Shown: positions 10,880 to 21,470 of the stretch, in pieces
Layout: every line of letters begins with the position of its first letter
Numbering within the stretch: the first letter of the stretch is position 1
Assembly: GCA_009767595.1 (NCBI GenBank)
Contig: VSDK01022257.1
Span: 252,135 to 316,134 of the forward strand
Direction: 5' to 3'
Length of the DNA stretch: 64,000 nt
Origin: Symbiodinium kawagutii
Lineage: Eukaryota > Sar > Dinophyceae > Suessiales > Symbiodiniaceae
The notes under the pieces: generated by a model
The model's database searches: none
What the model was told of the DNA's origin: nothing
What the model saw: only the letters and a program-made list of their open reading frames with translations
Program-made: the position numbers and the translations under genes

Positions 10880-11324
10880 AGATAGTGGAAGATTATGCGG
10901 AAGATGCATGGTTTGGGGCTGTTTTACTACAAGCTTATGGTTTGTGACTGTTTTACCACAAGCTATTTCTCACAAACGTAAGCTTTTCAGAATTCGATAG
11001 ATTTAACTACCATATATCCGCTGAAGTTTTAGCAGGGAATCTATAAGCCACCAAGAAAGTCATGCCCCTCAGGGGTTGTTAACTTACGTCAGTTCACAGC
11101 TGGGTAACTACCAACGATTCGATATCGCTCGCGTTCGGCGAACCCAACTGTTCACCAGGGGCCCATCTCCAAACTGTAGCGGTGAATGTTAAGAAGGCTC
11201 CTCGCAAGCCTGACAAAGAGGTAAATGGAGGATCTAGTTGGTGGTTTCAAACATTTTTTGTTTTCCCTAGAGCTCCTGGTTGGTGGTTAAAAAATGATAA
11301 TCAACAATAATGGGTAAACAACTA

Positions 11325-11428
11325 CTGGTTGGTGGTTCGATTGACATTTGGATTATTTTCCCAAATGTAATCATTAACAAGTTGTCGGTGGACTTCTATA
11401 TTTCATACGGGTTGAAAGCGCCAACCAG
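11325..11428. repeat. IR-B element copy
   Basis: CTGGTTGGTGGTTCGATTGACATTT ... TTTCATACGGGTTGAAAGCGCCAACCAG. Confidence 0.75.
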
Positions 11429-11980
11429 TAGTGGTTAATAGGGGATTATAGCGGTTAATAATTAGGAATGGCGCAAGAACGACACTGTTCGAGTTGGCTG
11501 ACAGAACCCCGCATAGACTGGAGATAAAGAGCATCAAGTGATCACCAGAATGGTCAACACCAGTACAAGGAAGCCCTGGATCTTGGGGTAGTCAGATCCA
11601 CTCCTACATAAATGATTTTGCTTGGCTTCCACCTGGGGTTAAGTAGCTTAACATGCTCTCATTCCATGATGCTTCGAGAATGGATTGTGAATGATTATGG
11701 TTTTTGCTGGGCACCCCTCATTGTTTTCCGCAGAATATTCGCGCACAGACCCGCCATCTGAATCTGTCTACGTCTGAATCTATTCATCACCACTGACTCT
11801 TCGCAAGTCCAAGATGGCATCTCTCACATTGTGTTCTTTCCGAAGAACCAAGGGCATCACCGACAAGACTGTGGGTCACTGACAGCTATTATCTGGTGGT
11901 TTCTAAAAATAGGGTACCCCGAAAATGGATGGTTTATTGCCTAGCCTATAGTGATGAATTTAATAGGGGATATACCAACC

Positions 11981-12101
11981 ATATAGTGGTTTCTCAAGCC
12001 ATAGGGGAACCCCCCAAGCTATGGTTGGTTTTGTAGCTATCAATGGTTTCCATGGGTCTATTGGATGACTTGGGGGATCCGCTGTGGCTTGAGAAACACA
12101 C
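11981..12101. repeat. IR-A element copy
   Basis: ATAGTGGTTTCTCAAGCCATAGGGG ... GATGACTTGGGGGATCC..TGGCTTGAGAAACACACG; both ends pair. Confidence 0.75.
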
Positions 12102-12520
12102 GCACCATCTCCGCAAGATTGTGAATCAGCAATCCAGCGATGTTGGTGCGTCGCAGCTTGGCACTAGGTATACTGCTGTCAGTCCCGAAGCCACTGAATC
12201 ACGAGGTGGATACACCACTGCACCTGGATGAACCGCTGGATTGCCCTCTATTATTAACGTTGTTGATGGTTAATTTTTTTTCCCATTCGCAGGCTATGAG
12301 GATTAACTCGTGCCGACATGCTACTGTATTTGTGATGGTTAAAACCTCTTTAAAACTTTATAAAACCCTATGAGGATGGTATCAGCAGTGGGGCATTCAA
12401 GGATCAGCAAACTTCAGCGGTGCCATGCCATCTGAGGCCAAAGCTGCAACTTTGCTCATTCTGTGCCTAGGCATAGCCTTTCATGGGTCTGTGGGTCCCA
12501 AGGGTGAGGGGAAGCCCATT

Positions 12521-12635
12521 TGGTTTCTCAAGTCATAGAGGTACCCCGACTTATCATCCAGATCATCCATTTTATGCGTCATTTATAGTAATAAACCAAG
12601 CATTTTTTGGGTTCCCTATCTAAAGAAAGACCTAT
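12521..12635. repeat. IR-A element copy (diverged)
   Basis: GGTTTCTCAAGTCATAGAGGTACCCC ... AATAAACCAAGCATTTTTTGGGTTCCCTAT. Confidence 0.6.
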
Positions 12636-13791
12636 TTCGCAGATACTCCGGTGGTTTCCGATGAAGTGAGCAGCGGCAGAAACCATTCCCATTCCTGACT
12701 AGATGACTATAGGTCAATATCAACCAACCAACAGCCATGGTGAACATCCCAACAGTCAGGCGAAGTTGGTTTTTCAAGAGGTTCTCTGCTATGGGTATCT
12801 TATGGTATCCCAATCCACTATAGTTGAAGTTTTGCGCTACATTTGAGACATTTCTCACCGATAGTCAGTCTCCGTGCAAGACAAGTTCAACCGGTGAGTG
12901 TTTCCATGGCCATGGAATTCCGTTCGCAGTTTTTCACATTTTCAGGTTCGCTTCAGAGATCAGATCTAACTGCTTTCCTACCCAACGAATACTGCTGGGC
13001 TCTTTGGCCCGTCAATTGATGAGTTGACATCCTGCCCACCATCAACTGCAGGTGCTTGTTTTGTTATGCTATGTCACCAGCCAATCTTGACAATTCCCAA
13101 CCATCATCTACAGCTAATAGCGTCATGATTCAAATGATTAGCCGCAAGGAATGCACATCATTAAGTCACTGTGCTCGCAGACCATTTTTTTGGCCACTAA
13201 TACGTGATTGACCTGTGATCACCAGCCATTGTTTAGCTTCTACAAACGGATATCACCTGTAGAGCATTCTGAGCGTACGTGAATCATCGTTTGCAATTCG
13301 TGACCAACTTGCCATCATTTCAGCCACCATAAGTCAGCAGTCCATCAACATTTATCTTTGCTATCCAAGTTTAACCATCATTTTGAACCATCATTGATAA
13401 TCTTTAACCACCATTACCAAGCATAATTGAACTTTAGTATCACCGTCATTAATTAACCATTTCACTTTGAACCACTATTACTACGCATCATGGAACTTTG
13501 ACCAATACCTTTAACCATTTTTAATCATAATGCTGAGTAATGATAGTTAAAGCCACCTAACTATAGCCAATTACCATCTTTCAAAAAAAAATAACCAAGC
13601 ATTACTAGCTTTTACTATCTCGTTATTATCAAAAGTGATATCACAATGATGTAAAAGTGATTATACTATTCTCAAATGATAACATTGACTAGATTATTAG
13701 ATTATTCTTTGAAATGTGATCATACTAAATGAATCATACTAATAATTGTTACTATCACAATGATTGCCACCAAGCGCTCCCCAGATCTGAG

Positions 13792-13858
13792 GATCTGGAA
13801 CTCCGTGAGCAACCCGACCTGATTGCCACCCAGCTTTGCTTTCGCTTCGCCGCTAAGG
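13792..13858 (+). CDS. CCCH gene 1, linker plus first half of finger 2
   Basis: Encodes DLELREQPDLIATQLCFRF followed by AAK. ELREQPDL is shared, apart from conservative changes, with the other two paralogues (ELRERPELVNTGLC at 44.2 kb; ELREQPDL then VATKLC at 55.6/56.1 kb). It ends AAG G|GTGCAG in phase 1, and the second-finger Cys comes from the next exon, giving C-x8-C across the junction. 3' splice site TGAG|G. An open frame on the opposite strand is a shadow. Confidence 0.8.
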
Positions 13859-15088
13859 GTGCAGCGCTGCTCCCTGGGGTGCTGCGCTGGTGATGCTGGT
13901 GATTGAGTTTTTTTTTTGATTTTTTCGATTAAGATCAATGGTTGATGATCGTTAACAAGGGTTCATGAAAGGTGACTGATAATGGATATTGATTGCCTTA
14001 GGGTGCTCGATACATAAGGTCAACCCAATGAACGTGAATGATGGTTAATGATGGTTAATGATGGTTAACAAGGTGATTTGAAAGTGGGTAATGAATGTAA
14101 ATGATGGTGACTGATGCTTAATAAGGTGATTTGAAAGTGGGTAATGTCGCTTAATGATGGCAAATGATGGTTAACAACAGTTCAGAACAGGTGACTGATT
14201 AACCACTACTGGTTAATGGTTCATGGCGCTAGTGACCAGGAACTATCATTGATGAATGGTTGATGAATGGTTGAACGATTGATGGTCGTTAATGATCTTT
14301 CATGATGGTCAATGATATTCATGGTGCTGCTGGTCAATGATGGTGCGTGGTGCAATCTTAAAACCCAGTAATGCTTGACTGCGATTAGTCATGCTCAGTA
14401 GAGGATAACATTCAGCAACGGCGGAGTAGTAGTTGGGTGTTTCTCAAGTAGGGGACCTACTAAAAGTGGATGGTTGATTGCTGTAAACGATTGATTACTA
14501 TTTATTGTTTGGTTTTGGGCTCCTGCTATATTGGGAAGCCACTGCTTAGATATGTATTGGTTGAACTAGACCCGTTTACCCCGGTCATTCACCGTAGTTA
14601 CCCCAGTCATAAACAACCTCATCCTTCAACTCGGGGTCCAAACATCCTGGGAATTTGGGTAGCAAGATGCTGGGGCATCCCCGTGATCCGAATCGAATTT
14701 AGGGACTGCGGGTCAACCAACCAGGAATTTGGTGATCGACGATTCTTTCACGAGCAGCGTTCAAATCACGAGCTGGGTCCATATGGGTGTTTCTCAAAAT
14801 CGGGGTCCCCAAAAAATCATCCTCTATTATCCATTGATATTCATACATAAATCAGCCATTTGGTGGGTCCCGCCAGCTTTTGAGAACCCCCCATATTAAG
14901 CAAGAAATGTATAGTTGCTCCATTTTCACTTAAATAACTGGGACTAAGCACTATTATCATTATTAACATCACTAATAACCACTATCAACCAGAATCAAGG
15001 CCTTTTCGTCCCCTTTTCACCCCATGCACCCGGATGAAGTGACCTACGGATGGCCATGTGATCCACCGCCCCAGGCCCACCGCGCCAG
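13859..15088. other. CCCH gene 1, intron inside finger 2
   Basis: Begins with G/T-rich direct repeats (GATGGTTAATGATGG, and a duplicated AAGGTGATTTGAAAGTGGGTAATG at about 14071 and 14119), has a half (14436-14480) and a full IR-A copy (14781-14895), and ends C/A-rich (ACTAATAACCACTATCAACC). Confidence 0.55.
14781..14895. repeat. IR-A element copy
   Basis: ATATGGGTGTTTCTCAAAATCGGGG ... GGTGGGTCCCGCCAGCTTTTGAGAACCCCCCATAT, with ATAT at both outer ends. Confidence 0.8.
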
Positions 15089-15215
15089 GTCGATGCAACA
15101 AGGGCGCCGCCTGTACCTTCGCGCACGGGCGCGGAGAGCTACGACACAACACGGCGGCCGTTGCCACCAAGGCCAAGGCGGCCGCGACGGAGCTGAAGCG
15201 ACTTGGAGAACGAAG
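15089..15215 (+). CDS. CCCH gene 1, second half of finger 2 and alanine/lysine-rich helix
   Basis: After the split Gly codon it reads RCNKGAACTFAHGRGELR, then an Ala/Lys-rich stretch ending ATELKRLGER. Joined to the 13.8-kb exon the finger is LCFRFAAKG-RCNKGAACTFAH: C-x8-C-x5-C-x3-H, the canonical CCCH spacing, with every ligand present. 3' splice site CCAG|G, donor AG|GTGGAG, phase 2. CCCH fingers of this type bind single-stranded RNA; that role here is inferred from family. Compared with the 62-nt equivalents in paralogues 2 and 3, this exon is longer (127 nt). Confidence 0.85.
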
Positions 15216-16500
15216 GTGGAGATCGTGGTGGACTCGGTGGAAAACTGGTTGTTGTTGTTGTTGTTGTTTCTTGATTCTTGTTTGTTGTTTCCTGTTGGCG
15301 TTGAATCTGTTCACTGGGTGAAGAATCCTTGATGGTCAATTGGCTTTGGGGTCAAAAGATGGCCGCGTACCACGCAGCCATCACATCATGTGACACCATC
15401 ACCATACGAAGCATTGAGAACCATCGATCATCGATCCACTTGTTTCAGCAGATTTGAATGGGAAATGTGATGGTTTTGATCATGCAGAAGGGGTGTTTAT
15501 TGGCGCCATATGGAATGGTTAGCAGGGGTTAGTGGGAGATTACCACCAGCATTAATCAACCTCTAGTGGATGGATCATAGAGTGCCTCAATCTACTGGGC
15601 TTCCTTAAAGGGATCCCAGATAAAGGGACAGTTGCGTAGCAGCCGGTGTTGATTGTGTCACATCATTCATCAGCCCATCTTCCATGTGTGGGATCAGCTT
15701 TGATTCAGCGAAGCGAACGCAGATTCAGCTAAGGGAGGTGGGATTTGGTGATGGTTCATTGGGAAGTGCAAAAGCGATGTATTTGCGTGTTTTTCCAGAT
15801 ACCGCTTGAAAAAGTAATCAGATTATTTGTTAGACAATAAAGAAACAATTGAATTGTCCGGCAAAAATCGTGTAAATCGTGCTAAACCATGATCAATATT
15901 CATAGTGCAAAATCATGTTTGGATCACCATCGGCTATTCGCAGCAAGCTTTATTTATCCACAGCCTGAGAAAGTTTTGCCACTTCCATGATGAAGCAGAT
16001 CTCCAGCGAGAGTGATTGCGGCCTTTATTATGACCATGGTGTTTGTCATATCCAATTTTTCAACAACCTCACTAGTAGATTTCCCTAGCGGTTTCTTTTC
16101 TACAAGATCTTTAATTCAAATTCTAGTAGAACCATTAGAAAACCAGCTCCGGCAATCCAACATTTAAATCCTTCAAATGAAGAACTAGAACTCTCTAGCG
16201 GTTTCTTTTGTATCAAATTTAGAATAGAAATTGTGATAGATAATCGGGTGGCAGATATTTTTCGGTTTTTGATGCTAGCTCCACCCCATGTAAAGTCTCT
16301 GGTCCCAAAAATCTGCTCATTTCATCAGGCGTTCATCCTGACACGCATATTGGGTGAAAAACCATCTACCATTTCCCGTTCATTGAAGGTGCGCATATCC
16401 ATCCTTTGTGTTGCTGTGTTTCGCCGGAGCATGCTGTGCTAAAACGGGAGCGAGGCAGGGGCCCTTTGAGTCAGAGCAGGGGCCGCAGTGAGAGAGTTTC
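15216..16500. other. CCCH gene 1, start of the 9.1-kb intron
   Basis: Short (GTT)n at about 15246-15270, then unique-looking AT-rich DNA. The motif CTAGCGGTTTCTTTT occurs at 16085 and again at 16196, and AAAACCAGCTCCGGCAA at about 16140 recurs at 23.3 and 23.4 kb. Confidence 0.4.
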
Positions 16501-16704
16501 TGATCTCGTTTCTTTGAGGTTGGAGATTTGTTTTTGACAGAGACACATGGCTGCACAACCTTGATCTCAGAATTGGTGAAGCTTTGCAGAAAGCAATTGT
16601 GGATTTCTTGGTGATTGGGTATGCGTGCCTTTTGTATTCTTGGTGCTCAAGACTTTCAGGGAGAGCTGTGCTTGTGATTTTTCGCGGCTGTGCTGTGCGG
16701 TGCC

Positions 16705-16739
16705 ATGGACCTGCTTTCCTGGCTATGGAGCCTTTGCAG
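16705..16739 (+). CDS. MDL-module copy A, first exon
   Basis: ATG in good context (GCCATGG) encoding MDLLSWLWSLC with donor AG|GTGGGA. The same start recurs at 21341 (MDLLRWLWTSCSCK), 21974 (MDLPWKWLWNACSCNN) and 19414 (MELSSWLSTLCSC). The 200 nt upstream are also shared between copies (TTTGAGGTTGGAGATTT..GACAGAGACA, then TTGGTGATTGGGTAT), so the duplicated unit includes 5' flank. The Trp/Leu-rich start could be a short membrane or amphipathic anchor; the family is not recognised. Confidence 0.5.
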
Positions 16740-16813
16740 GTGGGAGGCGAGGGACAGCTGTTTGAGCGTCATTCGCGCGTTGCGCGCTCTGCGGGGGTCG
16801 TGACTTGTCCCAG

Positions 16814-17007
16814 GCCGAAGACGAGTCCGAGGACGAGGACGAAGAGGCACGGCTTCGCGCGGGAGATGCGCGCGCCGCGTTCGCGCCTGGAAGAGTTGGA
16901 GGCAAAGTGCCCGATTTGGTGGTGACTCTTCGCATGGAAGGCGACAGCATCACTTTGCTACCCATGGCCATGCAGGACAGGGAGAAGTCTGGGAGTGTCC
17001 TTCGCCG
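16814..17007 (+). CDS. MDL-module copy A, acidic exon
   Basis: After CCCAG| it reads AEDESEDEDEEARLRAGDAR and then a hydrophobic/charged stretch including KVPDLVVTLRMEGDSITLLP, ending with donor CG|GTACAC in phase 2. The acidic stretch followed by A-R is shared with the other copies (ADSDDEEARVPAR at 22.0 kb; SDSEEVRVPAR at 21.4 kb). The next candidate exon (17163) also begins with one base of a split codon, consistent with this phase. Linking it to the first exon in phase is less clear (2 versus 0), so one of the inner splice sites may be off. Confidence 0.5.
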
Positions 17008-17080
17008 GTACACATGGTCATTGTATACATGTAAGATACTTGTAAGATACATTTCAGGATTCTAAACAAGTATGAGCTAC

Positions 17081-17154
17081 TGTAGTTGGTGATTTTCAAG
17101 TTTGATGTTCCCGAGTATTAGCAACTGGTTGGTTGACTCATATTTTTCGTAGGG
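17081..17154. repeat. IR-B half element
   Basis: AGTTGGTGATTTTCAAGTTTGATGTTCCC..AACTGGTTGGTTGACTCATATTTTTCGTAGGGG; the right inverted repeat is missing and an exon-like segment begins just beyond. Confidence 0.6.
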
Positions 17155-17162
17155 GTGCGCAG

Positions 17163-17265
17163 CTTCTGCTCCCGAAAGGAGCTGAGCCCAGCTGACAAGA
17201 AGGTCTACCAATCCGTTGATAAGACAGAGGCGCCGCCTGATTGCTCCCCGGAAAACGATTGTTGA
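17163..17265 (+). CDS. MDL-module copy A, third exon candidate
   Basis: Reads FCSRKELSPADKKVYQSVDK then TEAPPDCSPENDC and a TGA at 17263-17265. 3' splice site CGCAG|C, phase matching the end of the acidic exon. A further exon-like segment follows at 17269-17350 (DAKFLMQIARKRVKKRESMP). Either the protein ends here or a short GC-donor intron skips the stop. Composition is clearly coding-like; function unknown. Confidence 0.4.
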
Positions 17266-17268
17266 AAG

Positions 17269-17350
17269 CTGACGCGAAGTTTCTCATGCAGATTGCACGG
17301 AAGAGGGTGAAGAAGAGGGAATCCATGCCACTTGCCTCGGGTCCAACCCA
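17269..17350 (+). CDS. MDL-module copy A, basic exon candidate
   Basis: After GAAAG| reads DAKFLMQIARKRVKKRESMP, ending near GTATGT, a good donor. Very basic and GC-richer than its surroundings. The phase does not connect cleanly to the preceding segment, so its place is uncertain. Confidence 0.35.
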
Positions 17351-18053
17351 GTATGTATGCTTGTCATTTTTTGATGTATCAGGAATACATGACAATAACT
17401 ACGTCCCCTCTCAAAACTGAGGTGGGCTCTTAGGGATACCATCTCCGCAGGGTCCAGATGTTGGATTCCAGGAGTTCAGAGGTTTCAAAAGGTGGAATCG
17501 TTGAATCGACGTTTGAATGAACAATGTCATGACTTACATTGTGAACGGTTGTCCTCATTTACGACCTCTGCAGGCCTCGGGCAAAAAGCAGGACACATGT
17601 CCGGCTGGGGCAGCATGGGATTGGAGCTGTTCTTTTCTAAGCTTCCCAGGCAACGAGGCGATAGGAATGTTGGGGTTTCAGTGCTTGGTGGTCCACTTTG
17701 TATTTGCAAAACATTTTTGCTGGGTTTGTATAAATATACATACATATAATATATTGTACTTGCCAACGGTCAGGGGGTCTCAATGCATCCACTTGTCATA
17801 GTTGGTTGATGTTGGTAATATCATCCATCACTCTGTTTGATTGTCACACTTGTGAATCCATGGCTAGTCCTAAACCCCCTCCTTGAGTGTCGGCGCCAGT
17901 TCCCGGCCTTGATTCTGTGGCGCGGCGTGGAGATGCGCCTTAACGGGGTGTCTGCCATGACAATTTGGGTTGTTTTACAGGGGTATGCAGGGGTTATCGC
18001 CATGCATAACGGTTGATAAGAGGAGATACTGACCAACAACAATGGTTAACAAC

Positions 18054-18131
18054 TATTGGTTGGGGGTTTTAAATTGTTCTGGTTTCCTTAATATTTGCAC
18101 GGGTTGGCAAATTGACTGATATTTTCGGATG
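18054..18131. repeat. IR-B element copy (diverged, shortened)
   Basis: TTGGTTGGGGGTTTTAAATTG..GGTTTCCTTAATATTTGCACGGGTTGGCAAATTGACTGATATTTTC. Confidence 0.55.
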
Positions 18132-18269
18132 GCTTATGACCACGAACTAGTTGATTGGGAATGGGTTCACCATTGGCAACACTGATTGATGGTGGTAAAA
18201 ATTGTGAATGACGACCAAGAAGAACAATCGCAAACTGAGTTGATGCAGTGGACACCGTTTGCTTGATAT

Positions 18270-18680
18270 GTTAAAATTGGATCATGGTCCGTCTCTATGA
18301 TGGGATCTGTAGGGAACCCACGGCAAGAGGAATTGAACCGGTTTGAGACGGTTTGGGTATGGCTATAGAGAATGCTTGACGAGTGACCAAGACACATGGC
18401 ACAAGCTTGATCTGAAAGCTGGCAATTTGATGCAATTGGTGATTGGGTATTCACTTTGTTCCTCTATTTGTTTTTCTTAGTGTCATTGCCGCTGGTGGCA
18501 TTTCCCATAACATGTTTGCAATTTGTTACGACTTATGATAAGCCTATACCAGCCATTACCTAGTGATTGAACTGTTATTCAATTGCTCACCAATACCACC
18601 CACATGCCGCCAGATTGTCGCATGAAATCGAGAACTTGCAAGAGCCATTTTGAGAATCAGGCCGGAGCAGTCAAAGAGAA
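18270..18680 (+). pseudogene. Degenerate MDL-module duplicate (flank without start)
   Basis: CTCTATGATGGGATCTGTAGGGAACCCACGGCAAGAGGAATTGAACCGG is a diverged copy of 21285-21335, and 18430-18660 (TTCACTTTGTT..TGGCATTTCCCAT..CCCACATGC-GCCAGATT) matches 21570-21780. The ATG-containing part of the module is absent. This shows a segmental duplication of at least 350 bp with later decay. Confidence 0.5.
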
Positions 18681-19013
18681 AACGCACTTTTGTCTCCACA
18701 AGTTACAAGTTCACTTCTCGAAGGTAATGCATGATTCACAAGCTGGAAAAAGACTGTGATCCTGTTATTGCATGGGAACAGTAGTCGTGATACATGAGGA
18801 TTATTCGAAAACGCTTGTTCATGTTTGACACGCTGGCAAATAACAGGGATAACAAACAGCAATCAAACGAGTAGAGCGCCCCTTGCTGTCTGGCAAAGCC
18901 CCCGCTGCATCCAGGTTTTCTGGGCCACAAGGAACGGTCAGTCTATGTGCGATATTTCTAGGCCATGGTTCCGGATCATGGCTCCTCGCCATGGCTCCTC
19001 GCGATAACAAATC

Positions 19014-19219
19014 CTGTTCCTTTGAGGTTGGAGATTTTTTGACAGAGACAAAGGGCTGCGCAACCTTGATCGCAGAATTGGTGCTTTGCAGAAACCATTG
19101 TGGAACTCTTGGTGATTGGGTATGCGTGCCTTTTGAGTTCTTGGTGCTCAAGACTTTCAGATAAGGCTGCGCGGCGACTTTTCTTTTTCGCAGCTGCTGG
19201 TGCCATGGGGCTGCCATAG
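19014..19219 (+). pseudogene. MDL-module copy B1, disrupted
   Basis: The upstream flank matches copy A closely (CCTTTGAGGTTGGAGATTTTTTGACAGAGACA, CTTGGTGCTCAAGACTTTCAG), and an ATG occurs at the same place (19205), but the frame reads MGLP then TAG at 19217. It is a dead copy as read. Confidence 0.55.
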
Positions 19220-19413
19220 CTCACGGAGACCTCAAGGAACCCACGGCAATGGCTACACAGAATGCTTGACGGGCGACCAAGACACATTGCGCAACCTTGA
19301 TCTGAAAGCTGGCAATTGGTGATTGGGTATTCACGTCTTGTGTATTCTTGCTGCTCAAGACTTGACTTGCGAATAAAGCTGTGCGGCTGTGATTTCGTGC
19401 TGCGCGGTGTGCC

Positions 19414-19572
19414 ATGGAGCTGTCTTCCTGGCTCTCGACCCTGTGCAGCTGTGAGGCGAGGCACAGCTGTTTGAGAGTCATGTCCGTTGCGCGCTCTGCG
19501 GGGGTCGTGACGACTGTCCCAGGCCGAAGACGACTACGAGTCCGAGTCCAAGGCCGAAGAGGCACGGGTTAG
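19414..19572 (+). CDS. MDL-module copy B2
   Basis: Starts MELSSWLSTLCSCEARHSC and is open to TAG at 19570. In this unspliced frame the acidic stretch is not read; it lies in another frame (LSQAEDDYESESKAEEARVR from about 19514), as in copy A, which suggests either a short intron ending CCCAG|G at about 19520 or a frameshift. Flanks match copies A and B1. Whether it is expressed cannot be judged. Confidence 0.4.
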   Translation: MELSSWLSTLCSCEARHSCLRVMSVARSAGVVTTVPGRRRLRVRVQGRRGTG

Positions 19573-19804
19573 GAGATCCAACATGGCCTCCACAACAAGA
19601 AGGTCAGAGGGGCGAGTTGTGTTCTTGCGGATGTCGCAAGTGGATGCCATGGGTTCCGAGCGTGGCCACCTGCCAGTAGGAGCGCTGGAGACCCATGCGT
19701 GTTTGTTGCATGTGTTGATCCATGAACTTACTGGTTTACATTTGGCTTAAAACAATCACACTTTGGTTTCTACAACTGTGATCCTGTTAATGGTTTTAAA
19801 ACAG

Positions 19805-19855
19805 GACGAGCCCGAGGCACGGCGGCTTCGCCCGTGCCGACTGTTGCCTTTGAGG
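19805..19855 (+). CDS. Partial MDL-module acidic exon adjoining the minisatellite
   Basis: After AAACAG| it reads DEPEARRLRPCRLLP, resembling the EEARLRAGDAR part of copy A. Immediately downstream the sequence becomes the G/T-only repeat, so the rest of the exon was probably overrun by repeat expansion. Confidence 0.35.
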
Positions 19856-19859
19856 AGTC

Positions 19860-20315
19860 TGTTGTTGCGATTGTTGTTGTTGTGGTTGTTGTTGTGGTTG
19901 TTGGTTGTTGGTTGTTGGTTGTTGGTGGTTGGTTGTTGGTTGTTGGTTGTTGGTTGTTGGTGGTTGGTTGTTGGTTGTTGGTTGTTGGTTGTTGTTGGTG
20001 GTGGTGGTTGTTGTTGTTGGTTGTTGGTTGTTGGTTGTTGGTTGTTTGTTGTTTGTTGTTTGTTGTTTGTTGTTGGTTGTTGGTTGTTGGTTGTTGGTTG
20101 TTGGTTGTTTGTTGTTTGTTGTTTGTTGTTTGTTGTTTGTTGTTTGTTGTTTGTTGTTGGTTGTTTGTTGTTGGTTGTTGGTTGTTGGTTGTTGGTTATT
20201 GGTTGTTTGGTTGTTTGGTTGTTTGTTGTTCGTTGTTCGTTGTTTGTTGTTCGTTGTTCGTTGTTTGTTGTTTGTTGTTTGTTGTATGTTGTTTGTTGTT
20301 GGTTGTTGGCTGTTT
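19860..20315. repeat. Irregular GTT/GGTTGTT repeat (G/T-only strand)
   Basis: Interleaved TTGTTGG, TGTTTGT and TTGTTCG units with almost no A on the + strand. Continuous with the 35-bp array that follows. Confidence 0.95.
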
Positions 20316-20834
20316 GTTGTTTGTTGGCGTTGTTGTTGTTGTTCGTGTTTGTTGTTTGTTGGCGTTGTTGTTGTTGTTCGTGTTTGTTGTTTGTTGGCGT
20401 TGTTGTTGTTGTTCGTGTTTGTTGTTTGTTGGCGTTGTTGTTGTTGTTCGTGTTTGTTGTTTGTTGGCGTTGTTGTTGTTGTTCGTGTTTGTTGTTTGTT
20501 GGCGTTGTTGTTGTTGTTCGTGTTTGTTGTTTGTTGGCGTTGTTGTTGTTGTTCGTGTTTGTTGTTTGTTGGCGTTGTTGTTGTTGTTCGTGTTTGTTGT
20601 TTGTTGGCGTTGTTGTTGTTGTTCGTGTTTGTTGTTTGTTGGCGTTGTTGTTGTTGTTCGTGTTTGTTGTTTGTTGGCGTTGTTGTTGTTGTTCGTGTTT
20701 GTTGTTTGTTGGCGTTGTTGTTGTTGTTCGTGTTTGTTGTTTGTTGGCGTTGTTGTTGTTGTTCGTGTTTGTTGTTTGTTGGCGTTGTTGTTGTTGTTCG
20801 TGTTTGTTGTTTGTTGGCGTTGTTGTTGTTGTTG
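20316..20834. repeat. 35-bp minisatellite, about 15 identical copies
   Basis: The unit begins GTTGTTTGTTGGCG, continues with GTT repeats and ends TTCGTGTTT. The GGCG landmark recurs every 35 nt from 20326 to 20816 (15 occurrences) without a mismatch that I can see. Because the + strand has no A and the complement no T, no stop codon is possible in any of the six frames, which explains the overlapping 311-390-codon open frames. Perfect identity implies recent expansion. Confidence 0.95.
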
Positions 20835-21340
20835 CCTTGATTGTTCTTATCATCGCATTTTTTGTTGCTGTTGTTTTTGTTGCTACCTTTTGAATGATCA
20901 GTGGGATGAGGAAGTTTTAAGATGTAAGTTTCCAATTTTTGGGACAACTCCCAGAGCGCGTGTGTCAAAAGGGCCGGCGACTAAAAAACGAATAGAACAC
21001 CCCTAGCTGTTTGGCAAAGTGCGCGTTGCATCCAAACGGTCAGTCTATGTGCGATATTTCTGGACCATGTCACCATGATTCATTGTTGTTATTTCGTGCA
21101 GGCATCCAGTGTAGGGAGAGAGCTTTGATTGCTTTCCTTGTGAAACTAGTCGCGGTGGAATTTCCATGACTCGCTGCGCAGTGATGATGGCGACGCTGCA
21201 AGCGACGCTGCAAGCGATGCTGGAGGCGCGAGGCATGGAGTACCGTGCTAAATTTGAAACAGATAGCACATACAAGTTCACGCCTCTATGATGGGACCTG
21301 TGCAGAACCTACGTCAAGGGGAATTGGCCCGGTTTGAGCC

Positions 21341-21470
21341 ATGGACCTGCTACGCTGGCTATGGACTAGCTGCAGCTGCAAGCGACGGGCAGTCCGACAG
21401 CGAAGAGGTGCGAGTCCCAGCCCGTGGCGGCCTGCGAAAGGTTTGGGACTCCAACGCTTCACGAAGGGAG
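21341..21470 (+). CDS. MDL-module copy C
   Basis: ATG at 21341 gives MDLLRWLWTSCSCK. The acidic part (SDSEEVRVPARGGLRKVWD) lies in a different frame of the same stretch: relative to copy D two bases are missing just after the TGC-AGC-TGC-AA codons. The acidic frame ends SNASRRE with a clean donor GAG|GTAATA. So the copy is either frameshifted or spliced unusually. The GGCAATTGG..CGGTTTGAGCC flank duplicates that at 18.3 kb. Confidence 0.45.

Larger units (their letters stand above)
10316..13791. other. CCCH gene 1, intron region (3.5 kb) lacking the expected finger-1 exon
   Basis: Contains IR-C (10762-10879), IR-B (11325-11428; half copy 11235-11285), and IR-A copies (11981-12101, 12521-12635; half copy at 11893-11945). 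I looked for a C-x5-C-x3-H exon starting with one base of a split codon and found none. The final 500 nt are C/A-rich (CCATCATTTTGAACCATC). Confidence 0.45.

Noticed and set aside
13720-13938. Minus-strand 72-codon frame
   Set aside because: Shadow of the + strand ELREQPDL/finger exon, which has motif and phase support.
19860-20834. CRISPR array or telomere
   Set aside because: Units are directly adjacent without variable spacers, and the sequence is not a TTTAGGG-type telomere repeat.
19756-21006. Five overlapping open frames of 311-390 codons, Asn/Gln/Thr-rich or Cys/Leu/Val-rich
   Set aside because: They read a G/T-only strand and its C/A complement, where stop codons cannot occur; a 35-bp unit out of multiple of three and openness in every frame argue against coding.
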